DNA of 64,000 bases, from assembly GCA_003050645.1 (NCBI GenBank), contig PEBX01000004.1:1-64000 (forward strand). Reading direction: 5' to 3'. Below the pieces are notes generated by a model. That model saw only the letters and a program-made list of their open reading frames with translations, was not told the origin of the DNA and did no database searches. Position 1 is the first letter of the stretch, and each line of letters opens with the position of its first letter. Of the stretch, positions 1 through 8,878 are shown in pieces. A program made the position numbers and the translations under genes. Origin of the DNA: Candidatus Carbonibacillus altaicus (GTDB lineage Bacteria > Bacillota > Bacilli > Thermicanales > DSM-22653).

Positions 1-101
1 CGACGCTCGCTTACAGCTCCCCGAGGCGTTTCGGCGTTCGCCCCGTCCTTCTTCGGCTCCTAGTGCCTAGGCATCCACCGTGCGCCCTTACTCGCTTATT
101 C
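1..101 (-). rRNA. 23S ribosomal RNA, 5' end only
   Basis: Read on the minus strand, this holds the conserved start of 23S rRNA: the AAGGGCGCACGGTGGATGCC block followed by GGCACTAGGAGCCGA and the CGGGGAGCTGTAAGC block. The mature 5' end is placed near base 101 by alignment with the remembered B. subtilis start. The gene runs off the left edge. No 16S 3' end and no spacer tRNA lies upstream; a promoter and then nadK do. Confidence 0.93.
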
Positions 102-107
102 ATCCGC

Positions 108-123
108 TATCCAGTTTTCAAGG
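108..123 (-). promoter_or_regulatory. boxA-like / spacer motif before 23S
   Basis: On the minus strand this reads CCTTGAAAACTGGATA, the motif that normally sits in Bacillales rRNA leaders and just before 23S in the 16S-23S spacer. It serves antitermination and rRNA processing in known operons. Here it lies between a dedicated promoter and the 23S gene, so the 23S transcript keeps spacer-type leader sequence although no 16S is present. Confidence 0.6.
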
Positions 124-172
124 TGCAAGATCTTACTTGAGCCGAGCATCGTTTCGCTCAGCGACAATGACT

Positions 173-201
173 AATATAGCATGGAACGCACGCGAAGTCA
201 A
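173..201 (-). promoter_or_regulatory. sigma-A promoter of the 23S gene
   Basis: On the minus strand TTGACT (196-201) and TATATT (173-178) are separated by exactly 17 bases. Both boxes are close to the sigma-A consensus, and the -35 box matches that of known Bacillus rRNA P2 promoters. Transcription would begin near base 166 and enter the 23S gene about 65 bases later. Confidence 0.75.
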
Positions 202-262
202 CCCAAAACGTCTGGTATTTTTTGCATGACCCACATGCGTCAATCCGTTTCTTTCGAGCTTC

Positions 263-1084
263 TTAATCACCCAGAAACTTAGCCCGCACCCGTTGCCAGA
301 AGGGAAACTGGCGGTAACGTGCAAAGCGCACCTTTTCTTCTGCGACAAAAGATTGAATGCGCCGCACGCCCCGCATGATAAAGACGTTTCCGTCGACGCC
401 GACCAACATCTCGCCGTCTTTATGCATCGGGTATATATCCAGAATATGGTGCCGCGGCAAGATAAAGGAACGGTTCAGCGTCCGGAATTCGACATTGTTA
501 ATCGCAGCGAGCTCCGAGACTTGTAGAGCGTCAATCGACGGATGGACGATGCTCCCGCCCACGGAGTGGCTGTAGGCGGTGGAACCGGATGGGGTGGATA
601 TAATGAGTCCGTCGCCGCGAAACGTCTCAAACGGTTCCCCGTTAATCCAGACGTCGACCACAAAAGTGGAAAGCGTCGAACTTTTGACGATCGTCTCATT
701 GAGCGCCAGATGGCGATGGCGCGATCCGTCGGCATTTTCAAAGACGGTGGAGACGAGAGGATACTCTACGATCTTCGGTTCGGATTTGAGGATAGTCTCG
801 ATCATCCAATCGACTTCGTGTTTTTTCCAGTCCGCATAAAAGCCGAGGGTGCCGGTATGTAGTCCGACGAAAGCGGCTCCGGGATGGCGGAGATAAAAGC
901 GGTGAAACGCTTCCAGCATGGTGCCGTCTCCGCCGATGGCAATGACGAGCTCCGGGCACGGATCGGTGCGCCAGCCGTAGCGTCCCAGTGCCGTTTGAAT
1001 GCGTTCGGCATAGCGCCTACTGTCGTCATCGTCCCGGACCACGATCTGCATATGTTTGTTCGGAAAAAGAGACACTTCGATCAA
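263..1084 (-). CDS. nadK: NAD kinase
   Basis: Phosphorylates NAD to NADP in the cytoplasm, setting the NADPH pool. The GGDGT motif (about residues 51-55), the LNE motif near 130 and the FRGDGLIISTPSGSTAY block are diagnostic, and the C-terminus ends with the family pattern EKVRFARYRQFPFWQRV. The listed start is a TTG preceded by GGAGGGG and overlapping the stop of the upstream gene by four bases, so translation is probably coupled. An ATG at 1049-1051 (residue 12) aligns better with the B. subtilis start but has no visible ribosome site; the true start is one of these two. The stop lies only 62 bases from the 23S promoter, and I see no terminator between. Confidence 0.93.
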   Translation of the reverse strand: MIEVSLFPNKHMQIVVRDDDDSRRYAERIQTALGRYGWRTDPCPELVIAIGGDGTMLEAFHRFYLRHPGAAFVGLHTGTLGFYADWKKHEVDWMIETILKSEPKIVEYPLVSTVFENADGSRHRHLALNETIVKSSTLSTFVVDVWINGEPFETFRGDGLIISTPSGSTAYSHSVGGSIVHPSIDALQVSELAAINNVEFRTLNRSFILPRHHILDIYPMHKDGEMLVGVDGNVFIMRGVRRIQSFVAEEKVRFARYRQFPFWQRVRAKFLGD

Positions 1085-1980
1085 GCCCCTCCGACCGTGT
1101 TTTTAAGCACGCCCAGCTGTTCGCTCTCGATCACGATGGTATCACCCGGATGCAAATACTTAGGCGGGTTCATGCCTGCACCGACACCGCTCGGCGTGCC
1201 GGTCGCGATGATCGTCCCCGCCGGAAGCGTCATGCCACGGGAGAGGGATTCGATGAGTTCCGGGATGGAAAAGATCATATCGCGCACGTAACCGGTTTGC
1301 CGCACTTCACCGTTGACAAGCGTTTGAAAGGTGAGCGCTTGGACGTCATCGATGTCATCGGCCGGGGTGATCCACGGACCCCATGGGGCAAATGTGTCGA
1401 GGCTTTTGCCTTTGAAATACTGCTGATGCGCTTTTTGCAAATCCCGCGCGGTGACGTCGTTCAAAAGAGCATAACCGAAGACGTAGGACATCGCTTCGTG
1501 CCGGGAGATGTTCCGCCCACTTTTTCCGATGATGACGGCGATTTCCCCTTCGTAGTCCAGCGCATCGGTGATACCTGGATGCGGATCGATCGTCTCTTCC
1601 GGGCCGATCACGGTATGGGGTGCCTTGGTAAAGAAAATGGGTACAGAAAGATCCGGCATGACCCCTCCCGGCGCGAGTTCCCGGGCATGATCGGCATAAT
1701 TTTTCCCGACGCACGTGATATGGTTCCGCGGTATGTACGGTGCTCTGATCGTTACATCCGCCAGGGCAAAAGAAGGAACGGAAAGTTCTCCGGCCATGGC
1801 GCGTTCTGCCAGCATGCGGGACGCTCTCTGCGCCGTCTCCCCTTTTTCGATCATGTAAAGAAGCGTCGAAAAGCCGCTCGCACCGTCCAGCGCCCAGACG
1901 GTTTCCCCATCGGTTACGCCCCAGTGAACCATTGCTTTATGGTCTTCCAAACCCGGTCGTTGAAACGTCAACCAGCGCAT
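1081..1980 (-). CDS. Fumarylacetoacetate hydrolase family protein
   Basis: 300-residue member of the FAH family, which splits or isomerises C-C bonds in beta-diketo acids (fumarylpyruvate, oxaloacetate and catechol-pathway intermediates). The FAH fold begins near residue 85 (CVGKNYADHARE) and the metal-binding DYEGEIAVIIGK carries E144 and E146. The exact substrate cannot be told. The start chosen is the ATG at 1978-1980, with GAGAGGG nine bases upstream; the reading frame stays open further upstream but without such a site. A perfect TATAAT lies at 2020-2025 on the minus strand without a convincing -35 box. It is co-transcribed with nadK through a four-base overlap. Confidence 0.85.
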   Translation of the reverse strand: MRWLTFQRPGLEDHKAMVHWGVTDGETVWALDGASGFSTLLYMIEKGETAQRASRMLAERAMAGELSVPSFALADVTIRAPYIPRNHITCVGKNYADHARELAPGGVMPDLSVPIFFTKAPHTVIGPEETIDPHPGITDALDYEGEIAVIIGKSGRNISRHEAMSYVFGYALLNDVTARDLQKAHQQYFKGKSLDTFAPWGPWITPADDIDDVQALTFQTLVNGEVRQTGYVRDMIFSIPELIESLSRGMTLPAGTIIATGTPSGVGAGMNPPKYLHPGDTIVIESEQLGVLKNTVGGA

Positions 1981-2069
1981 CGTTAGCACGCCCTCTCTTT
2001 GTTCTTTTGAATATATATTATTATACAGGTATCCATGGTTCACAGCTATACATCCTGCCCGTGAAAACA

Positions 2070-2107
2070 TAAAAAATAAAAAAGTTGCCCGCGCCTCGCA
2101 GGCAACC
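2070..2107 (-). terminator. Intrinsic terminator after the LCP gene
   Basis: On the minus strand a GTTGCC / GGCAAC stem (2101-2106 with 2084-2089) is followed by a T-rich run in 2071-2083. It lies 83 bases past the stop of the LCP gene and separates it from the hydrolase-nadK pair. Confidence 0.75.
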
Positions 2108-2189
2108 TTCTGTTTTCGTATCGGCTGAAACCCGGGCCGGATCGTGTGCATGATCTGCCGTGAACATGTAACGCGTGATTTTCGTGATT

Positions 2190-3707
2190 TTATGGAAGCT
2201 GATTTAAAGGGTCGGGAACTGCGGCTCCGTCGCCAGTGCTGTTACCTTTTGGAGGATTCGTAGGTGAAGAGGGAGGAGCACTGCCGCTCGGGTTAGCCGG
2301 GTTAGCCGGGTTAGCCGGGTTAGCAGAAGACGGTGGCTTCGCCGCACCGGAACCCGTTCCTTCTTGCTGAGAAGGCTCATCTTTACCTGCACCCTCCGTC
2401 GGGAACAGATCAGAGGCATCATCCGCTGGCGGCGTTTGTGGTGCCGTTCCTTCATGATCATCGGCCGGAGACGTCGTGGTGTCAGGCTGGGCAGACTTTT
2501 GCTCAGGCTGGGTAGATGGTGCGCTGGGCTGGGTGCTCTTCGGCTCGGGCCCAGGTGAGGTCTTCACGGACTGTTGATTGTTCCCACTTGAGCTCCCTGA
2601 TGAGGACTTACCCGGTTGGGCGAGACCCGACGAAGTTGTTTTCTTTTTCAAGGGTTCGTCATTTTTGGGATTGATGAGCGCGAGCCCCTGTTCTTCAGGA
2701 ATATGAAGGGATTGCCAGAGCGTCTTCCGGATACGGTCGAGGTCTTCCTTGGGGAAAAGCGTGTAACCGATGCTATCCCAATAAGGATTGGCTTCAATAA
2801 CCGTTATCGCTTCTGAACCGACGCCAAGATAGGCGCTTGCGAGCGTCTTGATCTCGTTTTTGGTAAAGTCACTCTTAATGTGATCGCCAGCAATATCGAG
2901 GAGCTCAAAAAAATGCGTGATACCCTGATACGATTTCACTTTGTCCGCGATTTCCTTAAGGACGATCTGCTGGCGCCGGTTGCGATCAAAATCACTCGAA
3001 TAATATTTGGTGCCGCGGTCATCGTGGCGATGCCGCACATATCCCAGCGCCTGCTCCCCGTTTAGATGCTGAAGACCCGGTTTTAGGTCGATCGCCGTAC
3101 CGTCGGTCGGATCGTGGTAGACGAGCCTGCGCTCGACATCGATGTCGATGCCCCCTAAAGCATCGATGATTTTTTTAAATGCCTCGAAATCCAACAGCAC
3201 ATAGTGATCAACGGGTACACCAAAGAGACCCTCCACGGTCTTTTTGGCAAGCTTCGGCCCCGTCATGGTGACCGGCTCATTTTTTTTCTCCGCGCGATTT
3301 TTCCGGTTATCCCCGATGGCATAGGCGGCGTTGATCTTGGCAAAACCGTAGTCAGGGATCATGACGCGCGTATCGCGCGGTATAGAAAGAAGCTGAACAC
3401 TTTTTTCTTCCGGTTTAAAGGCCGCGAGCATCATCACGTCGGTGTTGGCAAAGCCGATTTCCTGACGCGTGTCCACACCCATGATGAGGACGGTAAAAGG
3501 CTCCAACCGCTCCGCTTTTCCTAACTGGGAAGGATCGGTCGTAGCATTTTGCGCGACGTCCTCTTCTGTTGCCGTCATCTTGGAGAGAGATCGGTCGATA
3601 CGGTAATAGGCATAGATGCTTCCACCCAAAGCAAGCAGGACAAAAAGGGTTAACCCGATAAACAGCCAGCGTCTGCGTTTATTTTTTTGTATATGTTGAG
3701 GTCCCAT
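2190..3707 (-). CDS. LytR-CpsA-Psr (LCP) family cell-wall ligase
   Basis: LCP proteins transfer teichoic acids or other phosphate-linked glycopolymers onto peptidoglycan, outside the membrane. This 505-residue protein has a short basic N-terminus, one membrane segment (about 14-34) and an LCP core (about 70-270) with VLIMGVDTR, SIPRDTRV and the YVRHRHDDRGTKYYSSDFDR block whose arginines bind the pyrophosphate. The region after about residue 340 is low complexity, rich in Ser, Pro, Gln and Thr, with a PAN repeat near 465; this tail is unusual for the family and probably spans the wall. The ATG start has GGAGAGG at good distance. It stands alone between a promoter (3805-3833) and a terminator (2070-2107). 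Confidence 0.9.
   Translation of the reverse strand: MGPQHIQKNKRRRWLFIGLTLFVLLALGGSIYAYYRIDRSLSKMTATEEDVAQNATTDPSQLGKAERLEPFTVLIMGVDTRQEIGFANTDVMMLAAFKPEEKSVQLLSIPRDTRVMIPDYGFAKINAAYAIGDNRKNRAEKKNEPVTMTGPKLAKKTVEGLFGVPVDHYVLLDFEAFKKIIDALGGIDIDVERRLVYHDPTDGTAIDLKPGLQHLNGEQALGYVRHRHDDRGTKYYSSDFDRNRRQQIVLKEIADKVKSYQGITHFFELLDIAGDHIKSDFTKNEIKTLASAYLGVGSEAITVIEANPYWDSIGYTLFPKEDLDRIRKTLWQSLHIPEEQGLALINPKNDEPLKKKTTSSGLAQPGKSSSGSSSGNNQQSVKTSPGPEPKSTQPSAPSTQPEQKSAQPDTTTSPADDHEGTAPQTPPADDASDLFPTEGAGKDEPSQQEGTGSGAAKPPSSANPANPANPANPSGSAPPSSPTNPPKGNSTGDGAAVPDPLNQLP
2290..2324. repeat. 9-bp tandem repeat inside the LCP gene
   Basis: Four copies of a 9-base unit containing GGGTTAGCC. In the coding frame of the minus strand it gives the repeated tripeptide Pro-Ala-Asn in the low-complexity tail. 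Confidence 0.9.
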
Positions 3708-3804
3708 GAACCATCGCCTCTCCCACGTCCTAAGTGTAACACGAACGACGATCGTCTTCCGTGACTTCTGCTTCCGCTACTTCCTATCGTCTACTGCTTC
3801 CTAT

Positions 3805-3833
3805 AGTCTACCCAAATCGACGGCATTTGACAA
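3805..3833 (-). promoter_or_regulatory. Sigma-A-type promoter of the LCP gene
   Basis: Minus strand TTGTCA (3828-3833), 17-base spacer, TAGACT (3805-3810). The -35 box matches 5 of 6 and the -10 box 4 of 6 of the consensus. The leader to the LCP start is about 90 bases. Confidence 0.55.
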
Positions 3834-3859
3834 GCAGCAAACGATTTACCATTTTCAGT

Positions 3860-3916
3860 CGACCGCTTAACGCCTGGTTCGTCCTGTTATCTTATGAAGG
3901 AAGGGTTAAGCGGTCG
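3860..3916. repeat. 12-bp perfect inverted repeat at the end of the large operon
   Basis: CGACCGCTTAAC (3860-3871) and GTTAAGCGGTCG (3905-3916) form perfect arms around a 33-base loop that contains the stop codon of the large secreted protein. There is no clear T-run on the minus strand, while the plus strand has TTTT after the right arm. It could be a weak or protein-assisted terminator, or protect the mRNA end. Confidence 0.6.
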
Positions 3917-6900
3917 TTTTGCGCCCTCGAACACATCGTACAGTCGTAATACAGAACCATTCACACCATCCGCATCCGGAATGTTAAAAGTTAGCGTACC
4001 GGAACGATTTTGCCTGTTAAACGATATGGTCTTAATATCGCAACCAAGATCGGTTGGATCGCCATTTCCCGACTGCAGGCACCATTCAACTTCCAACGTA
4101 TGGCGGTCCAGATCGCTTACAACACCTTTTTCATACGTGATGGTGTAGTCGATACGATTGTATACATCATCCCCAACACTGTATACACTTGCCATGACAC
4201 TAGCCGGCGGAATTTCAACGTACAATTGAGTCCTTGTTTGAGTTCCTGTTCCAATAGAGATATCCCTGGCCTCGCAGTCATCTTGCGGCACCGCGACTTC
4301 GAGACGGGTAAGCGGCTTTTTCATGTCGCCGATAGGTGCAGCAAGTATGAGGTTCAGCGTCTTCTGTATGGTCACATCCGGTAGCGGTGCCCAAAACTCA
4401 AGAAGCGCTTCCCCATCCGGGAGGAGTTCGGACGTCGCACTGGCCTGAGCCGGATAGATCCGCCCGTTTTGATCTTCATAGTAGGCGATCCACTGCGGGA
4501 GTGTGAGCGGTCTTAGGCCTTGATGCTTAAGACGCACCACCGTGGAGACGATGTCCCGATCTTCCCCGCAATACGGCCGCACTTCCTCGACCTTGGCCTG
4601 TACCGCTTCATTCCCGAGAGTGAAGGTCGTCCAGCTCCCCTGCGTGACCGCTTGATCAAAACGTGTCTCCCCTTCGGTGAAGACAAAAGTTGGAAAAGGA
4701 ACCTGCATGAGGGCCGCGCGCTCATCTTGATCCCGGTTCAGCGTGGGCCGGATGAGTAGACGACCGTCTTTGACCGAACGTCCTTTAGGAAGGCGCACTT
4801 CAGCCAAGTAACGGACACTAAAGCCGGGGTCGAGCGCGCCTTCGAAGGTGTGACCGGCTGATTCGGATCGAGACGTAAACGTCGCCGCGCTTGCTTCGAC
4901 GTCTACCGCCACTTGCCTTAAGGCACCGTCTCGATCGACAAAACGCGCTTCCCATACGGGCGGGTCAAAAGGAAACTGTCCCGTATTGGTCACGGCCCAT
5001 TCGATAAGGTAAAGATCATCCGGACCGTCCGCCAGCCGGTACGTATCCAAAAGCTCAAAGCGTGCCGCCGCACCGCGCCGCCCCTCCCATATATACGGTG
5101 CACCGGCCGATACTTTGACACTTCCACCCAACCACGCCGAAGGAACGGTGAGCCCGCCAACAGCGAGAACGGACGATGCCCCCGCACCTCCTCCGCTTGA
5201 GCCGCTTTTCATCTGCCCATCTCCCTGGGCGGCAAACGGTTCAAAGGCGAGCAAAACCTGTATCCCTTCACCTTCTCCATCGGGTACGATAGCCGTTATC
5301 CGTCCTTCCCGAGTATCCCCTGCGGCGAGTTCCGCAGGCATCGTCACCTCTGCCGGATACAGGCGACCGTCAGGATAAAGATAAAACGCATGGAGAGGTG
5401 CCGTGGAAAAAGGTCGATTCGTCTCATTCGTAAGCGTAAAGACGCTCGTCAGGCGATCGGCTTGAAAAAGCGGTTCCACCCAGCGCTCCTTAAGTTCCAG
5501 CACGTACGTCGTATCGAAAAGACGGATGTACTGTTTCCCTGTACCCAACTTAAGCCAAGCGAGTGTCTCCGGGAAAAGCTTATAGCGGAGCGTGCCGATA
5601 CGCATCACCGGACTCGTCTCCGTCTCGGTGCTCTCACCTTTCGCTCCGACTTGAGAAGATGGGGCCGCCCCCCCTGTCTTCGAAGCAATATCTTTTAACG
5701 TGAGGGTCGCTTTCGTAAATCGCACATCATACGGTAAGCGCACGTTGATCAGTCCGTATGCGTGCTGACCCGGGTAAAGGAGGTCGCGCTCATCCAGCGT
5801 AACCTGCACGGGATAGGCGACCGCGCGACCACTCACTTCATCTTCCAGCGTCAATGTTCCTTCCAGATTGGGAAGAGCGAATGATTTTTCACCTTCATTG
5901 ATCATATTAAACGCAATCGTCAGGCGGTCTTCTTTTCCAAAAGGAAGACGCATCGGCGTTCCGATCATCGCAAGACGTCCCTTGTAAGAAGGAGGAGATT
6001 GCCAGGTGTAATCATCCGCGAGACTTCTCGGTTCATCGCTAGACGGAAGGTCAGCGCCGCCGTGTGGAATGTCTTGAAACATGGCAAGCGGTAAATCGAG
6101 CGCTCTAGCCGTACCGCCCCCCGCACCCCGACCGTCTTCGCCGCCCCCGTGCTTTAAAAGTACATAGACGCTCGCTTTTTCGACCTGTACCGCTTTGGGA
6201 ACGGTGACGGTCCACTCTAACTTAACTGGCAAAAAAGGAAGAAGGACGTCCGGCAAACCGTCTTTTGCTTCGAACGGATAGAGCACACCTTCTTCTGTGA
6301 GCAGAGCCAGCGCATAGGGGAGCGGAGGATGCGGTGCTTTGCCGGTATTTTCCAGCTTGAGCCGATACGTCTCGGTCCGCGTCTCTTCCGTGCGTATGCT
6401 TGTAACATGCGTAAGTTCAGCTTGAAGTTCGCCGCCGCTTCCCGGTAGCGTGAGCGGCTGTTTTTTCCCCTGAGCGGTGTAGGCCGCTTCGTGAATCGTA
6501 AAGGTATGAATCAGACGTTCAAAATTGTTCGCGGATGTATCCCAGCGGATGAGTTTCACTTGAACGGCATTTTCTTGAAAAGCTTTTTTCAAAGAACGTT
6601 CGGACATCGTCGCATAAAATATAAATGTTTTTTCAGAGTCTGGCAAAACGAGCGTATCATCGGGCTGCACCATTTGAATCGGGATGCGCTTCCCTGATAT
6701 GTCTAGGCGTATCCAGTAAGGAAAGAAATCAAAGGTCTGGTTGCTTTCATTTTTCACCTGCAGGAGAAACGTTGTCACTTCCTGACCTAGACCTTGCGGT
6801 AAATGATAAACGGCGAGAAGCTCTGCCGTCACGCCACGATCCAACGTGAGTGGATCGCTTAAAGGACCCGCGTCTTTCGCGCTTGCCGGGCGCATCTTGC

Positions 6901-7072
6901 CCTCTCCATCCAGCACGGGGAGGAGGAGCATCATGAGGACGACGACGAGGCTGATGATCCTAATCGGCCATACGCTTCGGTACCTTCCCATCCCTTGCTG
7001 CATCGGTTGTCCCTCTTCCATCGAGTACTCTTCCATCCTTCGTATACTGATCCATCCGTTTTTCCGTGTCAC
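3887..7072 (-). CDS. Large secreted multi-domain protein, function unknown
   Basis: A 1,061-residue protein that I do not recognise. An N-terminal hydrophobic segment (about residues 36-55, RIISLVVVLMMLLLPVL) looks like a signal peptide or anchor. The rest is beta-rich and appears built of repeated Ig/CARDB-like units: phrases such as EEGVLYPFEA, PDGRLYPAEV and QNGRIYPAQA recur several hundred residues apart, each after a run like LTNETN or VKNESN. No enzyme motif is visible. The listed start is a GTG; in-frame ATGs at 7019-7021 and 7004-7006 have better ribosome sites (GGAAGAG, AGAGGG). It is the last gene of the solute-binding/ABC-export block, five bases after the preceding lipoprotein gene, so an extracellular partner of that system is the best inference. 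Confidence 0.75.
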   Translation of the reverse strand: MTRKNGWISIRRMEEYSMEEGQPMQQGMGRYRSVWPIRIISLVVVLMMLLLPVLDGEGKMRPASAKDAGPLSDPLTLDRGVTAELLAVYHLPQGLGQEVTTFLLQVKNESNQTFDFFPYWIRLDISGKRIPIQMVQPDDTLVLPDSEKTFIFYATMSERSLKKAFQENAVQVKLIRWDTSANNFERLIHTFTIHEAAYTAQGKKQPLTLPGSGGELQAELTHVTSIRTEETRTETYRLKLENTGKAPHPPLPYALALLTEEGVLYPFEAKDGLPDVLLPFLPVKLEWTVTVPKAVQVEKASVYVLLKHGGGEDGRGAGGGTARALDLPLAMFQDIPHGGADLPSSDEPRSLADDYTWQSPPSYKGRLAMIGTPMRLPFGKEDRLTIAFNMINEGEKSFALPNLEGTLTLEDEVSGRAVAYPVQVTLDERDLLYPGQHAYGLINVRLPYDVRFTKATLTLKDIASKTGGAAPSSQVGAKGESTETETSPVMRIGTLRYKLFPETLAWLKLGTGKQYIRLFDTTYVLELKERWVEPLFQADRLTSVFTLTNETNRPFSTAPLHAFYLYPDGRLYPAEVTMPAELAAGDTREGRITAIVPDGEGEGIQVLLAFEPFAAQGDGQMKSGSSGGGAGASSVLAVGGLTVPSAWLGGSVKVSAGAPYIWEGRRGAAARFELLDTYRLADGPDDLYLIEWAVTNTGQFPFDPPVWEARFVDRDGALRQVAVDVEASAATFTSRSESAGHTFEGALDPGFSVRYLAEVRLPKGRSVKDGRLLIRPTLNRDQDERAALMQVPFPTFVFTEGETRFDQAVTQGSWTTFTLGNEAVQAKVEEVRPYCGEDRDIVSTVVRLKHQGLRPLTLPQWIAYYEDQNGRIYPAQASATSELLPDGEALLEFWAPLPDVTIQKTLNLILAAPIGDMKKPLTRLEVAVPQDDCEARDISIGTGTQTRTQLYVEIPPASVMASVYSVGDDVYNRIDYTITYEKGVVSDLDRHTLEVEWCLQSGNGDPTDLGCDIKTISFNRQNRSGTLTFNIPDADGVNGSVLRLYDVFEGAKRPLNPSFIR

Positions 7073-7077
7073 GTGCT

Positions 7078-8724
7078 CTAACGCATCGGGACCGTCGGAT
7101 CTTCATTGGACATCTGGTTATATGTTTGCTGCGCCTTTTCCAACGCTTCTTTGGGGCTCAGATTGTTACTCAGCATCTCTTTAAACGCCTGGCGCAAACT
7201 GTCATAGGCCTGATAATACTTGTTGATATCTTTCTCCATACCGATTCCGTAAAAGTTGCCTGTGAGCGGATCGTTCGAAGTATCGTGCAGCGGTTTGCCG
7301 CTCCAGAACGCTTCCATATGCAAACCGTCGTATTCCGGTTTTTCGTTGTACTTCACCCGGGAAAACAAGTTATACGTATCCGTCTGCTGCTTTGCTTTCA
7401 TGACTTTATCGCTGTGGACAAACTGGATAAAGTCCCAGGCCAGCGCCGGTTGTGAAGCGTTTGCGTTGATGGCGTAGACCGAAGTTAAATTGACGATCGC
7501 GCCTGCTTCAGAGTGGTCGGCAGCAGTGGGAAAAGTCGCTATATCCCAGGAAAAGTCAATGCCCTTCCAGTCTCCCCCGAAAAGGATCTTGTTATTTTGA
7601 ATATCTATGATCTGACGGATCGAATAATACGACATGAGCTGCATCGCCGAGCGGCCGGATATAAAATCGTCATCGGCAAAAGGACCGCCATAATCCGGAG
7701 GATATGGCATGTCTTCGATCCCCTGCGCCCCTTCTTCGGGAAGCCCTCCCTCACCCGTCATGTTGCTTTTTCCCTGCATCCGCTCATAGTAAGGGCGGGC
7801 CACAATATTACGCTGGATGAGGTCTTTCATTTTCCCCCAGAGCGCTTCCCGTTCGGGTGTGAGAAAAGCCGGAGACGAACCGTCATCAGGGAAGGTCAGC
7901 CCTTTCCCTTGCTGTTTGAGCATGAACTCGATGAGTTGATACGGCTCACCGCTAATCATCCCAAGAGAGTTACTCGTGGAAAGTCCGTAATAAGGTTTGC
8001 CGTCTTTATCACCGGCGACCGATTCGGCCAAGGTAAACAGCTCATCCCAAGTCAGTCCATCTTCCGGATACGGGACACCCATGGCATCGAAACGATCTTT
8101 ATTATAGGCGAGCACCGTCGATATAAAGCCGGGAGAAAGACCGTAAATCGCTCCATCATCCGGCGAGCGCAACGCTTCAAGGACAACTGGAGCAAGCCCA
8201 TTCAGATCAAATTTATCTTTTTGGATATAACCGTCGAGCGAAGAGAGCTCCCCTTTTTGCATTAAATACCGGTAGATGCCCTCGTCGACAATGACGACAT
8301 CCGGTGCATCCGGACCCGTAAGAAGATCATCATACAGAGTGCGCACATCGACCCCATTGGCCTCTTCTGGATTTTCACGTATTTTTTGATCGTATGCTTG
8401 ATATAGTTCCTGTATCTTTTCATCGAGGCGAATGAGACTAAGCTCTACATCATCATGGGTAATCGAATAAAGCGCGGCAAACTCGTTAAACTGGTAGCTG
8501 TACGAAAGCACTTTGAGCGTCTTCGGTTCTTTTGACGTCGGCTGTGCGACTGTGCAGCCGCTTATGAGAAAACTGATGAGAAAAAGGACGCTTACGGCAA
8601 GCGCGATCGTCGAGCGGGAACGTCCGCTTAAAGCAGTGCGTGTGCTGTGGCGGTAACGTGCGCGCTCAGGTAGACACTCTGGTGATGGCGCGTGTTTAAA
8701 AGGCCATCGTTCCATGCGTTTCAT
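7078..8724 (-). CDS. Family-1 extracellular solute-binding lipoprotein (third copy)
   Basis: 548 residues. Basic N-terminus, hydrophobic segment (about 39-56) and a clean lipobox ISGC with lipidated Cys57. The mature part has the family-1 binding-protein layout: TLKVLSYSY, GPDAPDVVIVD, LDGYIQKD, GAIYGLSPGF, VPYPEDGLTWDEL, FISGRSAMQLMSYYSI and a C-terminal AWDFIQFVHSDKVMKA. Such proteins usually bind sugars or oligosaccharides for an ABC importer, but no MalF/MalG-type permease gene is here. The ATG has an AGGGGG site nine bases upstream. It is clearly paralogous to the next two upstream genes. Confidence 0.88.
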   Translation of the reverse strand: MKRMERWPFKHAPSPECLPERARYRHSTRTALSGRSRSTIALAVSVLFLISFLISGCTVAQPTSKEPKTLKVLSYSYQFNEFAALYSITHDDVELSLIRLDEKIQELYQAYDQKIRENPEEANGVDVRTLYDDLLTGPDAPDVVIVDEGIYRYLMQKGELSSLDGYIQKDKFDLNGLAPVVLEALRSPDDGAIYGLSPGFISTVLAYNKDRFDAMGVPYPEDGLTWDELFTLAESVAGDKDGKPYYGLSTSNSLGMISGEPYQLIEFMLKQQGKGLTFPDDGSSPAFLTPEREALWGKMKDLIQRNIVARPYYERMQGKSNMTGEGGLPEEGAQGIEDMPYPPDYGGPFADDDFISGRSAMQLMSYYSIRQIIDIQNNKILFGGDWKGIDFSWDIATFPTAADHSEAGAIVNLTSVYAINANASQPALAWDFIQFVHSDKVMKAKQQTDTYNLFSRVKYNEKPEYDGLHMEAFWSGKPLHDTSNDPLTGNFYGIGMEKDINKYYQAYDSLRQAFKEMLSNNLSPKEALEKAQQTYNQMSNEDPTVPMR

Positions 8725-8749
8725 GATCTGTTTCCCCCTTTTTTATACG

Positions 8750-8850
8750 AGATATCTTAACACGCGATACCTTATTGATACACGACTTGATACACGACAT
8801 CTTAACACGTGACATCTTAACACGCGATACCTTAACGCGAGACATCTTAC
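8750..8850. repeat. Degenerate tandem repeats between two binding-protein genes
   Basis: Repeats of about 17-18 bases built from ACACG(CG/TG)AtACcTTA and GACATCTTAAC fill most of the 154-base gap. No promoter or terminator stands out in it. Confidence 0.75.
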
Positions 8851-8878
8851 TGTTTCTTGTGGTTTTATGCGTGTAACC

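Noticed and set aside
988-1986. Long plus-strand open frame across the hydrolase and nadK region
   Set aside because: It lies wholly opposite two well-recognised genes, has arginine- and histidine-rich composition typical of an antisense frame, and no ribosome site.
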